Of a stretch of 64,000 bases of DNA, positions 8,213 through 18,829 are shown one piece after another. The translations under genes and the position numbers were made by a program. Source of the stretch: Rummeliibacillus stabekisii (GTDB taxonomy: Bacteria; Bacillota; Bacilli; Bacillales_A; Planococcaceae); NCBI RefSeq assembly GCF_007988965.1, contig NZ_BJVD01000003.1, positions 186,001 to 250,000 of the forward strand, read 5' to 3'. Under the pieces are notes generated by a model. The model was not told the DNA's origin. It did not search any database and saw nothing but the letters and a program-made list of their open reading frames with translations. The number at the start of each line of letters is the position of its first letter. The stretch's first letter is position 1.

Positions 8213-9973
8213 CTACAGTATACGCGAAGAACCGTAATAGATTACCCCAGAAACGGCATCCATTGATACTTCTTGCCCTTCTGAAATAATTTTTGTGGCG
8301 TCTTTAACTCCTACGATAACTGGTATGCCTAAGTTCAGGCCAACTACTGCGGCATGGCTTGTTAAACCGCCTTCTTCTGTAATCAAACCAGCACATTTAC
8401 TTAAGGCAGGCATCATATCCCGATCAGAACCAATTGTTACTATAATGCGATCTGTCGGATCTTGTGCTAATGCTTCCTCAGCATTGCGTGCTACTACTGC
8501 TTTACCGATTGCTGTAGTCTTGCCGATGCCCTGCCCTTTTGTAATCATATCTCCAATTACATGCAGTTTCATTAAGTTGGTTGTACCAGCTTCACCTACT
8601 GGTACACCTGCTGTAATGACAACTAGGTCCCCATGTTTTACGTAACCTTTTTCTAGACTAGAATGGACTGCTTGTTCCAATACTTCATCTGTTGATGTAA
8701 CTTTTGGTCCTACTACTGGTACGACGCCCCATACTAAAGCCAGGTTGCGGCAAACTTCTTGTGAAGACGTCATAGCGATAATTGGAACACCTGGACGGTA
8801 TTTCGCAATCATTTTAGCTGTGTTTCCACTTACAGTCGGTGCTAAGATGGCCGCAACTTGCAAGTTCAATGAAGTATCTGCTACTGCTTGGCTAATCGAC
8901 TCTGTCAGATTTGTTCCTTTTTCTTTGCTGCGCTCATTAACGAAACGTTGGTGGTCTAATGTTTCCTCAATTCGGTGGGCAATTTTGTCCATCGTTTTAA
9001 CAGCTTCTACAGGATATAGGCCTGCTGCTGTTTCTCCTGAAAGCATGATAGCATCTGTACCATCAAGTATAGCGTTGGCTACGTCACTTGCTTCTGCACG
9101 TGTTGGACGTGGGTTGCGTTGCATAGAATCCAACATTTGAGTAGCTGTGATAACCGGTTTGCCAGCACAATTACATTTAGAAATCAAACTTTTTTGGACA
9201 ACAGGTACTTCTTCTGCTGGTATTTCTACACCTAAGTCACCGCGTGCCACCATTAAACCGTCAGAGACTTGGATAATCTCATCAATGTTATCAACGCCTT
9301 CTTGGTTTTCGATTTTAGGGATGATATGGATATGGCTGCCTTCGTTTTCCTCTAGCAAATGACGAATTTCCATTACATCTGATGGTCGACGTACAAAAGA
9401 AGCTGCGATAAAGTCTACATTTTGCTGAATACCAAATAAGATATCTTCTGCATCTTTTTCAGTAATTCCTGGCAATTGAACAGAAACGCCTGGAACATTC
9501 ACGCCTTTTTTATTTTTAAGTACTCCTGCGTTCACGACAAGCATATGGATAATGCCTGCCTCATTATCTATGCCTGTCACTTGAAGTTCAATTAATCCAT
9601 CATCAAGTAGAATGACAGAACCTTCTCTCACATCTTCAATTAATTTTTCGTACGTAATTGAGAACATTTTTTCATTGCCAAGCACTTCAGACATAGAGAT
9701 ATCAATCGTTTGGCCTGCAGTAAGCTCAATAGCGCCATTCTCCATATTATGTGTACGTATTTCAGGTCCTTTAGTATCAAGCAAGATTGCTACTACTTTT
9801 CCCGTTGCTTGAGCTGCTTCACGAATCGTTTTAATTCGCGCTCCATGTTCTTCATGACTTCCGTGTGAAAAGTTTAATCGAGCCACATTCATTCCAGCTT
9901 CAATTAAGGCAATCAGTGTTTCTTTAGATTCACTAGCTGGTCCAATCGTACAAACAATTTTAGTTTTTCTCAT
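8213..9973 (-). CDS. pyk: Pyruvate kinase with C-terminal PEP-utiliser domain
   Basis: Last step of glycolysis, PEP plus ADP to pyruvate plus ATP. 586 residues, longer than the E. coli enzymes (about 470) because of a C-terminal PEP-utilising mobile domain with the TSH motif ([13 protein letters not shown]), as is usual in Bacillus. The catalytic barrel has the N-terminal [10 protein letters not shown], the lysine signature [10 protein letters not shown] and the metal site [14 protein letters not shown] 9973 lies behind GGAGTGG. It starts 18 bp after pfkA ends, so the two form an operon. Confidence 0.97.
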   Translation of the reverse strand: MRKTKIVCTIGPASESKETLIALIEAGMNVARLNFSHGSHEEHGARIKTIREAAQATGKVVAILLDTKGPEIRTHNMENGAIELTAGQTIDISMSEVLGNEKMFSITYEKLIEDVREGSVILLDDGLIELQVTGIDNEAGIIHMLVVNAGVLKNKKGVNVPGVSVQLPGITEKDAEDILFGIQQNVDFIAASFVRRPSDVMEIRHLLEENEGSHIHIIPKIENQEGVDNIDEIIQVSDGLMVARGDLGVEIPAEEVPVVQKSLISKCNCAGKPVITATQMLDSMQRNPRPTRAEASDVANAILDGTDAIMLSGETAAGLYPVEAVKTMDKIAHRIEETLDHQRFVNERSKEKGTNLTESISQAVADTSLNLQVAAILAPTVSGNTAKMIAKYRPGVPIIAMTSSQEVCRNLALVWGVVPVVGPKVTSTDEVLEQAVHSSLEKGYVKHGDLVVITAGVPVGEAGTTNLMKLHVIGDMITKGQGIGKTTAIGKAVVARNAEEALAQDPTDRIIVTIGSDRDMMPALSKCAGLITEEGGLTSHAAVVGLNLGIPVIVGVKDATKIISEGQEVSMDAVSGVIYYGSSRIL

Positions 9974-9991
9974 TATAGTACCACTCCAATT

Positions 9992-11041
<1,050 letters not shown>

Positions 11042-11089
11042 TTACTTTATAATATACCATTAATTGCACTTGTCAGACGTCTTTTTGTA

Positions 11090-12046
11090 CTATTCTTCGG
11101 AAAAAACACCAATTTTCCTAAATTTGTTGTAGCGTTGGTCGATTAATTGTTCTTCATCTAGTGTTTTCAACTCACTCAATGATTTAGAAAGAACTTCTTT
11201 CAAATAAGATGCTTGTGTATCTATATCCTTATGTGCGCCTCCTAAAACTTCTGGAACAATTTCTTCAATTATTTCTTCTTCTTTTAAATTTGGAGCCGTA
11301 ATACGCATCGCTTCTGCCGCTTTTTGAGCTAGCGTTGCATCTTTCCACAGTATAGAAGCGGCACCTTCAGGCGAAATAACAGAGTAAGTGGAGTTTTCCA
11401 GCATATGCACATGGTTTGCAACACCTAAAGCAAGTGCACCGCCGCTTCCTCCTTCACCGATAACAACACTAATAATCGGCACCTTCAATCCTGCCATTTC
11501 TAATAAATTCCGAGCAATCGCTTCACTTTGCCCGCGTTCTTCTGCTGCTTTTCCGGGATAAGCTCCTTTTGTATCAATGAAGCAAATGATAGGTCGTTTA
11601 AATTTCTCAGCTTGCTTCATTAAGCGCAACGCTTTTCGGTAACCTTCTGGATGAGGCATACCAAAATTGCGACGAATGTTTTCTTTTGTATCTTTCCCGC
11701 GTTGATGGCCAATAATCGTGATTGGTGTTTCTTCAAATGAGGCGACTCCCCCTACGATTGCTTCGTCATCACCGAAATTACGGTCACCGTGAAGTTCGAT
11801 AAAATCGTCAAATAAAACCTTCACATAATCAAGTGTTGTCGGACGTTCAGGATGACGCGCGATTTGCACACGATCCCACGGTTTTAAATTATGATATATA
11901 TCTTTTTCAAGATTGGTGAATCGTTCTTCTAATTGTGTAATTTCTTTTGTTAAATCTACTTCTGCGTCAGAAGTATATTCCTTCAACTCAGTAATTTTTG
12001 TTTTCAATTGAACAAGTGGTTCTTCAAAAGGTAATGTTTTTACCAT
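11090..12046 (-). CDS. accA: Acetyl-CoA carboxylase carboxyltransferase subunit alpha
   Basis: With AccD it transfers the carboxyl group from biotin to acetyl-CoA, giving malonyl-CoA. 318 residues. Seen: the N-terminal coiled region, [47 protein letters not shown] and the oxyanion-hole region [14 protein letters not shown]. Its ATG overlaps the accD stop by one base (TAATG), which supports equal synthesis of the two subunits. Confidence 0.96.
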   Translation of the reverse strand: MVKTLPFEEPLVQLKTKITELKEYTSDAEVDLTKEITQLEERFTNLEKDIYHNLKPWDRVQIARHPERPTTLDYVKVLFDDFIELHGDRNFGDDEAIVGGVASFEETPITIIGHQRGKDTKENIRRNFGMPHPEGYRKALRLMKQAEKFKRPIICFIDTKGAYPGKAAEERGQSEAIARNLLEMAGLKVPIISVVIGEGGSGGALALGVANHVHMLENSTYSVISPEGAASILWKDATLAQKAAEAMRITAPNLKEEEIIEEIVPEVLGGAHKDIDTQASYLKEVLSKSLSELKTLDEEQLIDQRYNKFRKIGVFSEE

Positions 12047-12903
12047 TAGACTGCCTCCTTCACGTGCAATTTCACTAAAGTGCCAACCGTTTTACGCATA
12101 TCAGAGCGAGGGACAACAGCATCTAGTTGACCATGTGCCAGTAAGAATTCCGCTGTTTGGAAATCATTCGGCAATTTTTCCCTTACAGTTTGTTCGATTA
12201 CTCGGCGCCCTGCAAAACCAATTAGCGCTTGTGGTTCCGCCAAGTTAATATCACCAAGGGATGCAAAGCTAGCAGATACTCCCCCTGTTGTAGGGTGAGT
12301 CATGATGGAAATAAACAAATTTCCTTTTGCTCCGTGACGTTCTAATGCAACGCTAGTTTTAGCCATTTGCATGAGCGATATTACACCTTCTTGCATTCTC
12401 GCACCGCCGCTAGCAGTGAAGATAATAAATGGTACACCAAGCTCTGTCGCTTTTTCAATCGCTCTTGTGATTTTTTCACCGACTACAGATCCCATAGAAC
12501 CCATGCGGAAGAAAGAGTCCATCACAGCGACAACCACTTTATTTCCTTCTAACATGCCTGTGCCCGTTAAAACAGCTTCATTTAAGCCTGTCTTTTTCAT
12601 ATCAGATTTCACTTTTTCAACATACCCGGGGAAATTTAACGGATTGACTGTTTGCAAATGATCATCAAATGATTCGAAAGTGCCTTCGTCCAAGAAATCC
12701 TCTATACGTTCTTGGGAAGTTAATTTGTGATGATATTGGCAATTCGGACATACTTTTTGATTTTTTTGCAAATCTTTTGTCAGCATAACATGATTGCATT
12801 CAGGACATTTTGTCACAATTCCTTCAGGTACATCATGCTGTCCCTTGCTTGTCATCGTTTTTCGATTAGGTTTATTTTTCTTAAATATATCGCGAATACT
12901 CAT
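12046..12903 (-). CDS. accD: Acetyl-CoA carboxylase carboxyltransferase subunit beta
   Basis: Partner of AccA; 285 residues. The N-terminal zinc ribbon is intact (CPECNHVM and CPNCQYHH, two CxxC pairs), followed by the crotonase-fold carboxyltransferase domain with [12 protein letters not shown] and [15 protein letters not shown] 12903 is preceded by AAGGGAGAG and is the only start that gives the usual SIRDIFKK N-terminus. The stop of the upstream GntR-type gene is one base before this ATG, so regulator, accD and accA form one coupled operon. Confidence 0.96.
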   Translation of the reverse strand: MSIRDIFKKNKPNRKTMTSKGQHDVPEGIVTKCPECNHVMLTKDLQKNQKVCPNCQYHHKLTSQERIEDFLDEGTFESFDDHLQTVNPLNFPGYVEKVKSDMKKTGLNEAVLTGTGMLEGNKVVVAVMDSFFRMGSMGSVVGEKITRAIEKATELGVPFIIFTASGGARMQEGVISLMQMAKTSVALERHGAKGNLFISIMTHPTTGGVSASFASLGDINLAEPQALIGFAGRRVIEQTVREKLPNDFQTAEFLLAHGQLDAVVPRSDMRKTVGTLVKLHVKEAV

Positions 12904-12904
12904 G

Positions 12905-13552
12905 TCATTCTCTCCCTTTATGTAGTAGCGCTGCCCATTCTTCAAAAGCCACAATCGCTTTTTGTGTATGGCCTAGCATCAGTTCACTCAAAAACATTTT
13001 AATTATCGGCTGTTCTTCGGCCGTTGATTGATTTTTATAGGGTTCATTACTGTATTGTTTTAAGAGAATCCAAATTTTTAAGACAAGCCTATTCTGTGAT
13101 GCAATCATAATTTCTCTCATGACGTCTTCACGCTCTATCTTTCCATTCATAATCACATTCGTTAACAGACTTTCCCAAACCGGCAGACTTCTGAGCGCCT
13201 CATCCTCAGCCACTATTCGAATGGCATCACGCTCAATAATCATCCGTGCCGCTTGCACGTTTCTAATATCTTTTTCTTCTTGCAGAATAAACATAGCCAA
13301 TACTTCGACTAATTGATGGTTATTAAAATCAGCTACAAAGGTACCTCCACCTCTGCGCGTCTCAATTAAACCCAGCAATTCTAGACTACGGAGCGCTTCT
13401 CTTATGGATGAACGCCCAACATTTAATCGTTCAGCCAGCACTCGTTCTGATGGGATTTTGCCCCCGGGTGGAATTTCTTCATCTTGAATAATCCCCCGCA
13501 ATTCCCGCACAATTTGGATAAACATTTTTGTAGCAGGCTTTTCAGCGCTCAT
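12905..13552 (-). CDS. GntR/FadR-family regulator heading accDA
   Basis: A 215-residue transcription regulator. The N-terminal winged helix (about 10-75) has the GntR signature: [20 protein letters not shown], then [20 protein letters not shown]. The C-terminal half is helical and FadR/FCD-like but diverged. ATG 13552 has GGGAG 7 bases upstream; the frame is open far upstream but with no ribosome site. The stop is one base before accD. In its own promoter region lies GTGGTCAGACCAC (13590-13602), of the type bound by FadR-subfamily proteins. I infer an autoregulated repressor of malonyl-CoA synthesis; the effector is unknown (an acyl-CoA is possible). Confidence 0.85.
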   Translation of the reverse strand: MSAEKPATKMFIQIVRELRGIIQDEEIPPGGKIPSERVLAERLNVGRSSIREALRSLELLGLIETRRGGGTFVADFNNHQLVEVLAMFILQEEKDIRNVQAARMIIERDAIRIVAEDEALRSLPVWESLLTNVIMNGKIEREDVMREIMIASQNRLVLKIWILLKQYSNEPYKNQSTAEEQPIIKMFLSELMLGHTQKAIVAFEEWAALLHKGRE

Positions 13553-13589
13553 GCTATATCTCCCTACTATAAATAAATTGTCGAAAAAT

Positions 13590-13602
13590 GTGGTCAGACC
13601 AC
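13590..13602. promoter_or_regulatory. FadR-type operator upstream of regulator-accDA
   Basis: GTGGTCAGACCAC is a perfect 6+1+6 palindrome whose core TGGTCAGACCA fits the GntR/FadR form TGGTnnGACCA. It lies 38 bp upstream of the regulator's start codon, just after an AT-rich segment that could hold the -10 box (around 13,610-13,625). Confidence 0.7.
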
Positions 13603-13652
13603 TTTTGTTTATAATGATAGCAAAAAATATATATTTTAGTAAAGTGCTATAG

Positions 13653-13682
13653 AAAAAAACTGTGCGATAGTCACACAGTTTA
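13653..13682 (-). terminator. Terminator after the VOC gene
   Basis: AAACTGTG / CACAGTTT stem with a 9-nt loop, then TTTTTTTC on the minus strand. It separates the dnaE-VOC unit from the regulator-accDA operon. Confidence 0.8.
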
Positions 13683-13762
13683 GACAAATTCTTTATGATT
13701 TCATAGTGATTTTTGGTTTTACAGCAAAGTTTGTAAAAGAGTTAAAAAGATAGGCAGACATA

Positions 13763-14125
13763 CTATAGCGCCTCAATCATTTCAACTCTATTTCCGAATG
13801 GATCTCTAAACTCAAAACGGTTGAAACCAGGGATTGGCACGCCCTCAATAATCTGAATTCCATTCTTCTCTAATTTTTCTTTCCAGTTTGATAGATTCTT
13901 CACTTGATAGGCCAAATGTGCTTTTGTTGTTAATCGGTCAAAGCCTTCTTCTGTTCCAACATGAACTTCTCGATCTCCGACTTCCAACCAAAAACCACCT
14001 CTTCCCTTTAGTGATTCAGGCTTTTCCCTTTCTGACAATCCGAGAATGCCACAATAAAATTCTCTCCCTTGATCTTCAGTTCCTTTAGGTATCGTAATTT
14101 GAGCGTGATGCAATCCGAGTATCAT
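13763..14125 (-). CDS. VOC superfamily (glyoxalase-like) protein
   Basis: A 120-residue vicinal-oxygen-chelate fold protein, half-size, so probably a homodimer. Paired beta-alpha-beta modules are visible: LGLHHAQITIPKGTED at the start and RFEFRDPFGNRVEMIEAL at the end. H5 and the C-terminal E fit metal ligands of the family, and HVGTEEGF carries a further histidine. Functions in the family range from glyoxalase to antibiotic binding and dioxygenase, so no substrate is proposed. ATG 14125 has GGAGGG upstream. It follows dnaE on the same strand with a 69-bp gap. Confidence 0.8.
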   Translation of the reverse strand: MILGLHHAQITIPKGTEDQGREFYCGILGLSEREKPESLKGRGGFWLEVGDREVHVGTEEGFDRLTTKAHLAYQVKNLSNWKEKLEKNGIQIIEGVPIPGFNRFEFRDPFGNRVEMIEAL

Positions 14126-14194
14126 AAAAATCCCTCCAGCAAATTTTTTCCTTCTCTAGGGGGTATTCTTTTTAATCAACTCAATATCCTTTTT

Positions 14195-17100
14195 TTACGA
14201 TGAAAGGACAGCCCCTTTTTTATAGATTACCTGAACTTGCCCTTTTCTTTGCTCCAAGTTGCCCTCTGCCATTATAATCTGTTCTTCCTTTAGCCATTCG
14301 ATTGCGTGAAGATATTCTTTAGGGAATACGGTAAGCGAAAGGATACCCGTTTCGTCTTCTAGTTGTACAAAAGCCATCAATTCGCCTTTTTTCGTCCGAA
14401 TTTGCTTTATCTCTGTTACTAAACCAACCACTTTCACAAAATGTCTTCTTCTTAGTCCTTTTAGGTTATCAAAAGCTGGTGTTACCAAATGTTGAGCCTG
14501 CTTCACCTTTTGAATCGGGTGCATCGATATATATGTACCGAGCACTTCTTTCTCGTACTGGAGCTTTAATTTTTCTGGGATTGGGCTTGCATTAGCGTGC
14601 TTTGGCTTTCCAAAGAAGAAGGAGTCATCATCTAATAATGTTGTTTCTTGATCTGGTCGATACAATTCCGCATGCTTGACAGCCGCATCAATCGTAGCCA
14701 ACAGTACAGCACGATCCTTGCCGAATTCATCTAGCGCTCCAGCTTTAATAAGTGGCTCTATGGTTTTACGATTAAAATGGACAGCTGTTAAGTCTAAAGC
14801 TAAATCAAAAATATCCTGCCAATTTCCATGACCATTCCTTCTCAGCTCTATTAGCTTGTTTAAAAATGGATGTGGCACGCCTTTAATAGCTGAGAGAGCA
14901 TAGCGAATGGATCCATTCTGTACGTAAAATGAACGTCCACTACGATTGATGGATGGCGATAGAATAGCGATGCCTTTTTGCTTCGCCTCTTGCAGAATTT
15001 TATTGAATCTTTCTTGATTACCCATAGCAGATGTGAGCATGGCTGCATAAAAATAGGCCGGAAAATGAGCTTTCAAATAAGCCATTTGATATGAAATCAT
15101 ACTATACGCCACTGCATGGCTCTTTGGAAATCCATAATTAGCAAATTTGACAATGAGCTGATAAACTTCCTCTGCTACTTTTCTGTCAAACCCTTGTTCA
15201 ATACTACTTGTGACAAAGTGTTCTTGTTCTGAATCGAGCAATTCCTTCTTTTTTTTACTTACAGCTCGGCGTAAGAGATCAGCTTCTCCCATCGAGAATC
15301 CGGCCATACGGGAGGCAATTTGCAATATTTGCTCTTGATAGACGATGACACCATACGTTTCACCTAAGATAGGCTCTAGCACAGGGTGCAGCATTTCGAC
15401 TTTTTCTAGCCCATGCTTCCTTTTACTATAGACAGGAATAAATTCCATAGGGCCTGGTCGGTATAAAGCATTCACGGCAACGATATCATTGAAGGAAGTT
15501 GGCTTAATCTCTTTAAGGGCTTGCTTCATGCCTTCTGATTCTAATTGAAAAATGCCATTGGTATCGCCATTTTTCAGTAATTCAAAGGTTTTCGAATCAT
15601 GTAATGGAATTTTCTCAAACTGTAAAAAGCGTTCTTCATTATATAAAATCATAGAGCGTATTCTCTCTAAGATTGTTAAATTGCGAAGTCCTAAAAAATC
15701 CATCTTTAATAATCCGACAGATTCTACATCTCCCATCGGCCATTGAGTTAAATAGAGCCCTTCATTGCCTTTTTCTATTGGGACAATGTTGACAAGCGGC
15801 TCTGGCGATAACACAACGCCCGCCGCATGTGTTGATGCATTTCGCGGTAAACCTTCCAATTGAAGAGCTATTTGAAACCATTTCTTATGCAGATCGCTAG
15901 AATTGACATGGTTTCTGAGGACATCTGATTGCTGCCAAGCTTCTTGCAATGACAGCCCAGGCCTATTTGGCAAGAGTGAGGATATATAAGATAGTTCTTC
16001 AGTATTAAAGCCGAATACTCTCGCTACATCCCTTGCGACTGCCTTAGCAGATAATGTTCCAAATGTAATAATTTGCGATGTATAGTTTGCCCCATACTTC
16101 TCTGCTACATACTGAATGACTTCTTCTCTACGATAATCGGCGAAGTCGACATCTATATCAGGAAGTGTAATACGTTCCGGGTTTAGAAATCGTTCAAAAA
16201 GCAAGCCATATTGCAATGGATCGACATCTGTAATACGCATTGTATACGCCACTAATGAACTGGCTGAAGATCCCCGGCCGGGTCCTGTCAATATATTTTT
16301 GCTCCTTGCGTATTCAATATAATCGGCTACTATCAAAAAGTAATCTGCAAATCCCATTTTGGTGATAATACTTAATTCATATTGTAGGCGGCTATGATAA
16401 TTTTCGTTTGCATTCGGAACTCTTTGGCGTAATCCAGTTAGACATTTATCCTTCAAAAGATCGGTTGCATCTACTCCATCGGGTGTAGGAAATTTGGGCA
16501 TATGGCTTTTCTTGTAATCTAGTTCTACCTGACAAGAAAGAAGCAAAGTTTCTGCTGCCTTTAACCACTCTTCTTTGTCATGGAACCACTCTTTCCAATT
16601 AACTGAAGTAGGTATATATTGCTGTCTTTCTCGTAATGTCAGTTTTTGCTGATCTGCCATTTTGGTTCCTAATGCGATCGCCCTGGCCACTTGAAATGCA
16701 TCAGCATGATCTTCTTGTAGAAAAGTGCTCAAATGAGTGGCGCAAATCGTAATAGCACGTTCTGTACAATAGTGAACTATTTGGTCTTCCCTAGGCGATT
16801 TAATTCCACCTGGTCGGTCTATGCCAATAGCAAAGTGCTCTGCATCAAAGATTTCCGCAATTTGCTCGATATCCTCAAATACCTTTTCCTGTTGCCAATT
16901 CTCATCATTAATAGGAAGCAAAGCAATGCAACCTGTCCGATACCCATGCAGCCATCGCAGCGGCAATGCTTCGTTTTCTCGCAATGATGTCGACGAACTG
17001 ATTTTCAATAGGTGATGATATCCTTCGTAATTTTGGGCATACAGTACAAGCGGCCTGCATATACCAGCGGAGAACTCAACTTGTACCGTTAAGCCAATGA

Positions 17101-17287
17101 CAGGGTGTATTGAACTTTGCTTGAATGCTCGCCAAAAAGGCAATAGACCATATAATTTAGAATCAGTAATCGCTGCTGCCTTGGCCCCTTCCCTTTTTAA
17201 AAATGAAAGGAGTTCATCAATGCGTATGGTACTTTTGAGCATATCAGCCGCTGTAACGATTTGTGAATAGACAGGCTGCATTATCAT
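14195..17287 (-). CDS. dnaE: DNA polymerase III alpha subunit DnaE
   Basis: Replicative C-family polymerase, the DnaE that extends primers on the lagging strand in Bacillus; 1030 residues. The polymerase core is intact: TGPGRGSSASSLVAY, LPDIDVDFADYRR with the catalytic aspartates, GLPRNASTHAAGVVL, VNALYRPGPMEF and YGVIVYQEQI. An OB fold is near the end. Two oddities. The PHP domain lacks the N-terminal HxH metal motif (VYSQIVTAAD stands where HLQVHS stands in B. subtilis), and the protein ends soon after the OB fold, about 85 residues short of B. subtilis DnaE. The start may be ATG 17287 or ATG 17281; AAAGGTAG precedes both. Confidence 0.95.
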   Translation of the reverse strand: MIMQPVYSQIVTAADMLKSTIRIDELLSFLKREGAKAAAITDSKLYGLLPFWRAFKQSSIHPVIGLTVQVEFSAGICRPLVLYAQNYEGYHHLLKISSSTSLRENEALPLRWLHGYRTGCIALLPINDENWQQEKVFEDIEQIAEIFDAEHFAIGIDRPGGIKSPREDQIVHYCTERAITICATHLSTFLQEDHADAFQVARAIALGTKMADQQKLTLRERQQYIPTSVNWKEWFHDKEEWLKAAETLLLSCQVELDYKKSHMPKFPTPDGVDATDLLKDKCLTGLRQRVPNANENYHSRLQYELSIITKMGFADYFLIVADYIEYARSKNILTGPGRGSSASSLVAYTMRITDVDPLQYGLLFERFLNPERITLPDIDVDFADYRREEVIQYVAEKYGANYTSQIITFGTLSAKAVARDVARVFGFNTEELSYISSLLPNRPGLSLQEAWQQSDVLRNHVNSSDLHKKWFQIALQLEGLPRNASTHAAGVVLSPEPLVNIVPIEKGNEGLYLTQWPMGDVESVGLLKMDFLGLRNLTILERIRSMILYNEERFLQFEKIPLHDSKTFELLKNGDTNGIFQLESEGMKQALKEIKPTSFNDIVAVNALYRPGPMEFIPVYSKRKHGLEKVEMLHPVLEPILGETYGVIVYQEQILQIASRMAGFSMGEADLLRRAVSKKKKELLDSEQEHFVTSSIEQGFDRKVAEEVYQLIVKFANYGFPKSHAVAYSMISYQMAYLKAHFPAYFYAAMLTSAMGNQERFNKILQEAKQKGIAILSPSINRSGRSFYVQNGSIRYALSAIKGVPHPFLNKLIELRRNGHGNWQDIFDLALDLTAVHFNRKTIEPLIKAGALDEFGKDRAVLLATIDAAVKHAELYRPDQETTLLDDDSFFFGKPKHANASPIPEKLKLQYEKEVLGTYISMHPIQKVKQAQHLVTPAFDNLKGLRRRHFVKVVGLVTEIKQIRTKKGELMAFVQLEDETGILSLTVFPKEYLHAIEWLKEEQIIMAEGNLEQRKGQVQVIYKKGAVLSS

Positions 17288-17308
17288 CTCTACCTTTCTT
17301 TTTAATCC

Positions 17309-18244
17309 TTAATGGCAAAGTGCTTTTAATTGTTGAATCACTTCGTCAGCCTCTGACCACTGATAGATTGTTGCACCAGATGCCATAGGATGACCTCCAC
17401 CCCGGTATTTTTTAGCCAATTCATTGATGATAGGACCCTTTGAACGTAATCGAACACGAATCTGGCTATCTTCCTCTACAAACATGGCCCATGCTTTAAT
17501 TCCTTTAATATCGCCAAGCGTGCTTACTAATGCTGAAGTGTCGCTTGCGCTCACGCCATATTCTTCTAGTAGTTGTTTTGACAATTTTATATATGCCGCG
17601 CCTGTTTCATCCATTGCAAAATTTTGATAAATATATCCTTGCAGTTGTAACAGATTAGGATCCAATTCATACATACTATTAAAAAGCTCAGTCCGATCAA
17701 AACCATAGGAGATGAGGTCACCCACTACTTTGAAGGTAGTTTCTGTTGTACTTGGATAAATAAAACGTCCGGTGTCCCCCACGATACCTGCAAATAATAA
17801 TCTGGCACCATTTTGATTCATCTTCCAACCGGCTGTTTCGCTACCTTCCTTATACAATTCATAAATCATTTCACTCGCTGAACTAGCAGCAGTGTTCACC
17901 CATAGTAGGTCGCCATATTGATCATCATTGGGATGGTGGTCAATCTTTATTAAAAAGTCACCGGTATGATAACGTTGATCATCAACTCGTTCCGTGTTGG
18001 CTGTATCTGTGCAAATGACTAAAGCTTTGTTATAGGCCTCATCCGATACTTCATCCGGCAAACCTAAGTAGCTAAAAACATGGTCGTGCTCTCCTACCGC
18101 GTAGATAGTTTTCTCTGGATAAGTTGCTTGTAAAATAGCTTTTAACCCTAACTGTGAGCCGTATGCATCTGCATCTGGACGAACATGTCGGTGAATTATA
18201 ATCGTGTCGTACTCAGCAATTGTATCGATAATCTCTTTTTTCAT
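17309..18244 (-). CDS. nrnA: NrnA: nanoRNase / pAp phosphatase (DHH family)
   Basis: A 311-residue DHH-DHHA1 phosphoesterase that degrades 2-5 nt RNAs and dephosphorylates 3'-phosphoadenosine 5'-phosphate in the cytoplasm. Motifs: HRHVRPDADAYGSQ (motif I), VICTDTANTER (motif II), DHHPND (DHH) and FAGIVGDTGRF (motif IV), with the C-terminal DHHA1 sequence GGGHPMASGA. ATG 18244 lies behind AAAGGAGAC. It ends 21 bp before dnaE and is probably cotranscribed, the B. subtilis ytqI-dnaE order. Confidence 0.94.
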   Translation of the reverse strand: MKKEIIDTIAEYDTIIIHRHVRPDADAYGSQLGLKAILQATYPEKTIYAVGEHDHVFSYLGLPDEVSDEAYNKALVICTDTANTERVDDQRYHTGDFLIKIDHHPNDDQYGDLLWVNTAASSASEMIYELYKEGSETAGWKMNQNGARLLFAGIVGDTGRFIYPSTTETTFKVVGDLISYGFDRTELFNSMYELDPNLLQLQGYIYQNFAMDETGAAYIKLSKQLLEEYGVSASDTSALVSTLGDIKGIKAWAMFVEEDSQIRVRLRSKGPIINELAKKYRGGGHPMASGATIYQWSEADEVIQQLKALCH

Positions 18245-18423
18245 ATTTTTTTGTCTCCTTTAAACGATAAATGAAGCTCCAATAGTTGAATTGTGCTTTC
18301 TTCTCTAATCAATTAATTATCTGTCTGTACATTTAATTACAAACTCTCGTCTCCTACTTTCTACTATCTTTTTCTACACAATATCAGTAGAATAAAGATA
18401 GCTTTGCATTTAGGAGGAACACG

Positions 18424-18741
18424 ATGAGTAATATAGTAAATATTATTTTAGCATTATTAGTCGTGATAACGGTTGTATTTTACCTATATTTCAAAACAAA
18501 ACAATTCCGAACAAACTTACCGATTCGCAAAAAGTGGTATGCAGGCCGTGCAGGTGTATCGCTTGGAGTATTGTTAGTCTTGTTTGGCATAAACCAAATC
18601 ATCCTTTATCATACAGTACTTACATATGTGATTTGCGCTATTTTGATTGTATTTGGCTTCTTTGTTTTCATAAGCTTCAGTAAACGAGTACGTCATTATG
18701 GTCAATATATCGCTGAAGAAGAAAAATTGAACAAAAAGTGA
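18424..18741 (+). CDS. ytpI: YtpI-like small membrane protein
   Basis: A 105-residue protein with three predicted membrane helices (about 5-25, 44-62, 66-86) and a charged C-terminus. No enzymatic motif is seen. Between nrnA and ytoI it matches B. subtilis YtpI in position and type. The function is unknown. ATG 18424 lies behind TTAGGAGGAACACG. The stop codon lies inside the following terminator stem. Confidence 0.85.
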   Translation: MSNIVNIILALLVVITVVFYLYFKTKQFRTNLPIRKKWYAGRAGVSLGVLLVLFGINQIILYHTVLTYVICAILIVFGFFVFISFSKRVRHYGQYIAEEEKLNKK

Positions 18742-18764
18742 TGCACAGCTGTGCATCACTTTTT
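18733..18764. terminator. Bidirectional terminator of ytpI and ytoI
   Basis: A perfect 16-bp palindrome arm on each side of AGCT, with A5 on the left and T5 on the right. It serves the convergent genes ytpI (+) and ytoI (-). Confidence 0.88.
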
Positions 18765-18829
18765 TCACTTCTTTTAACCGATTACGTCTATACGTTTCGC
18801 TATATTTTCATCCACAAGGGGATTCCCCC

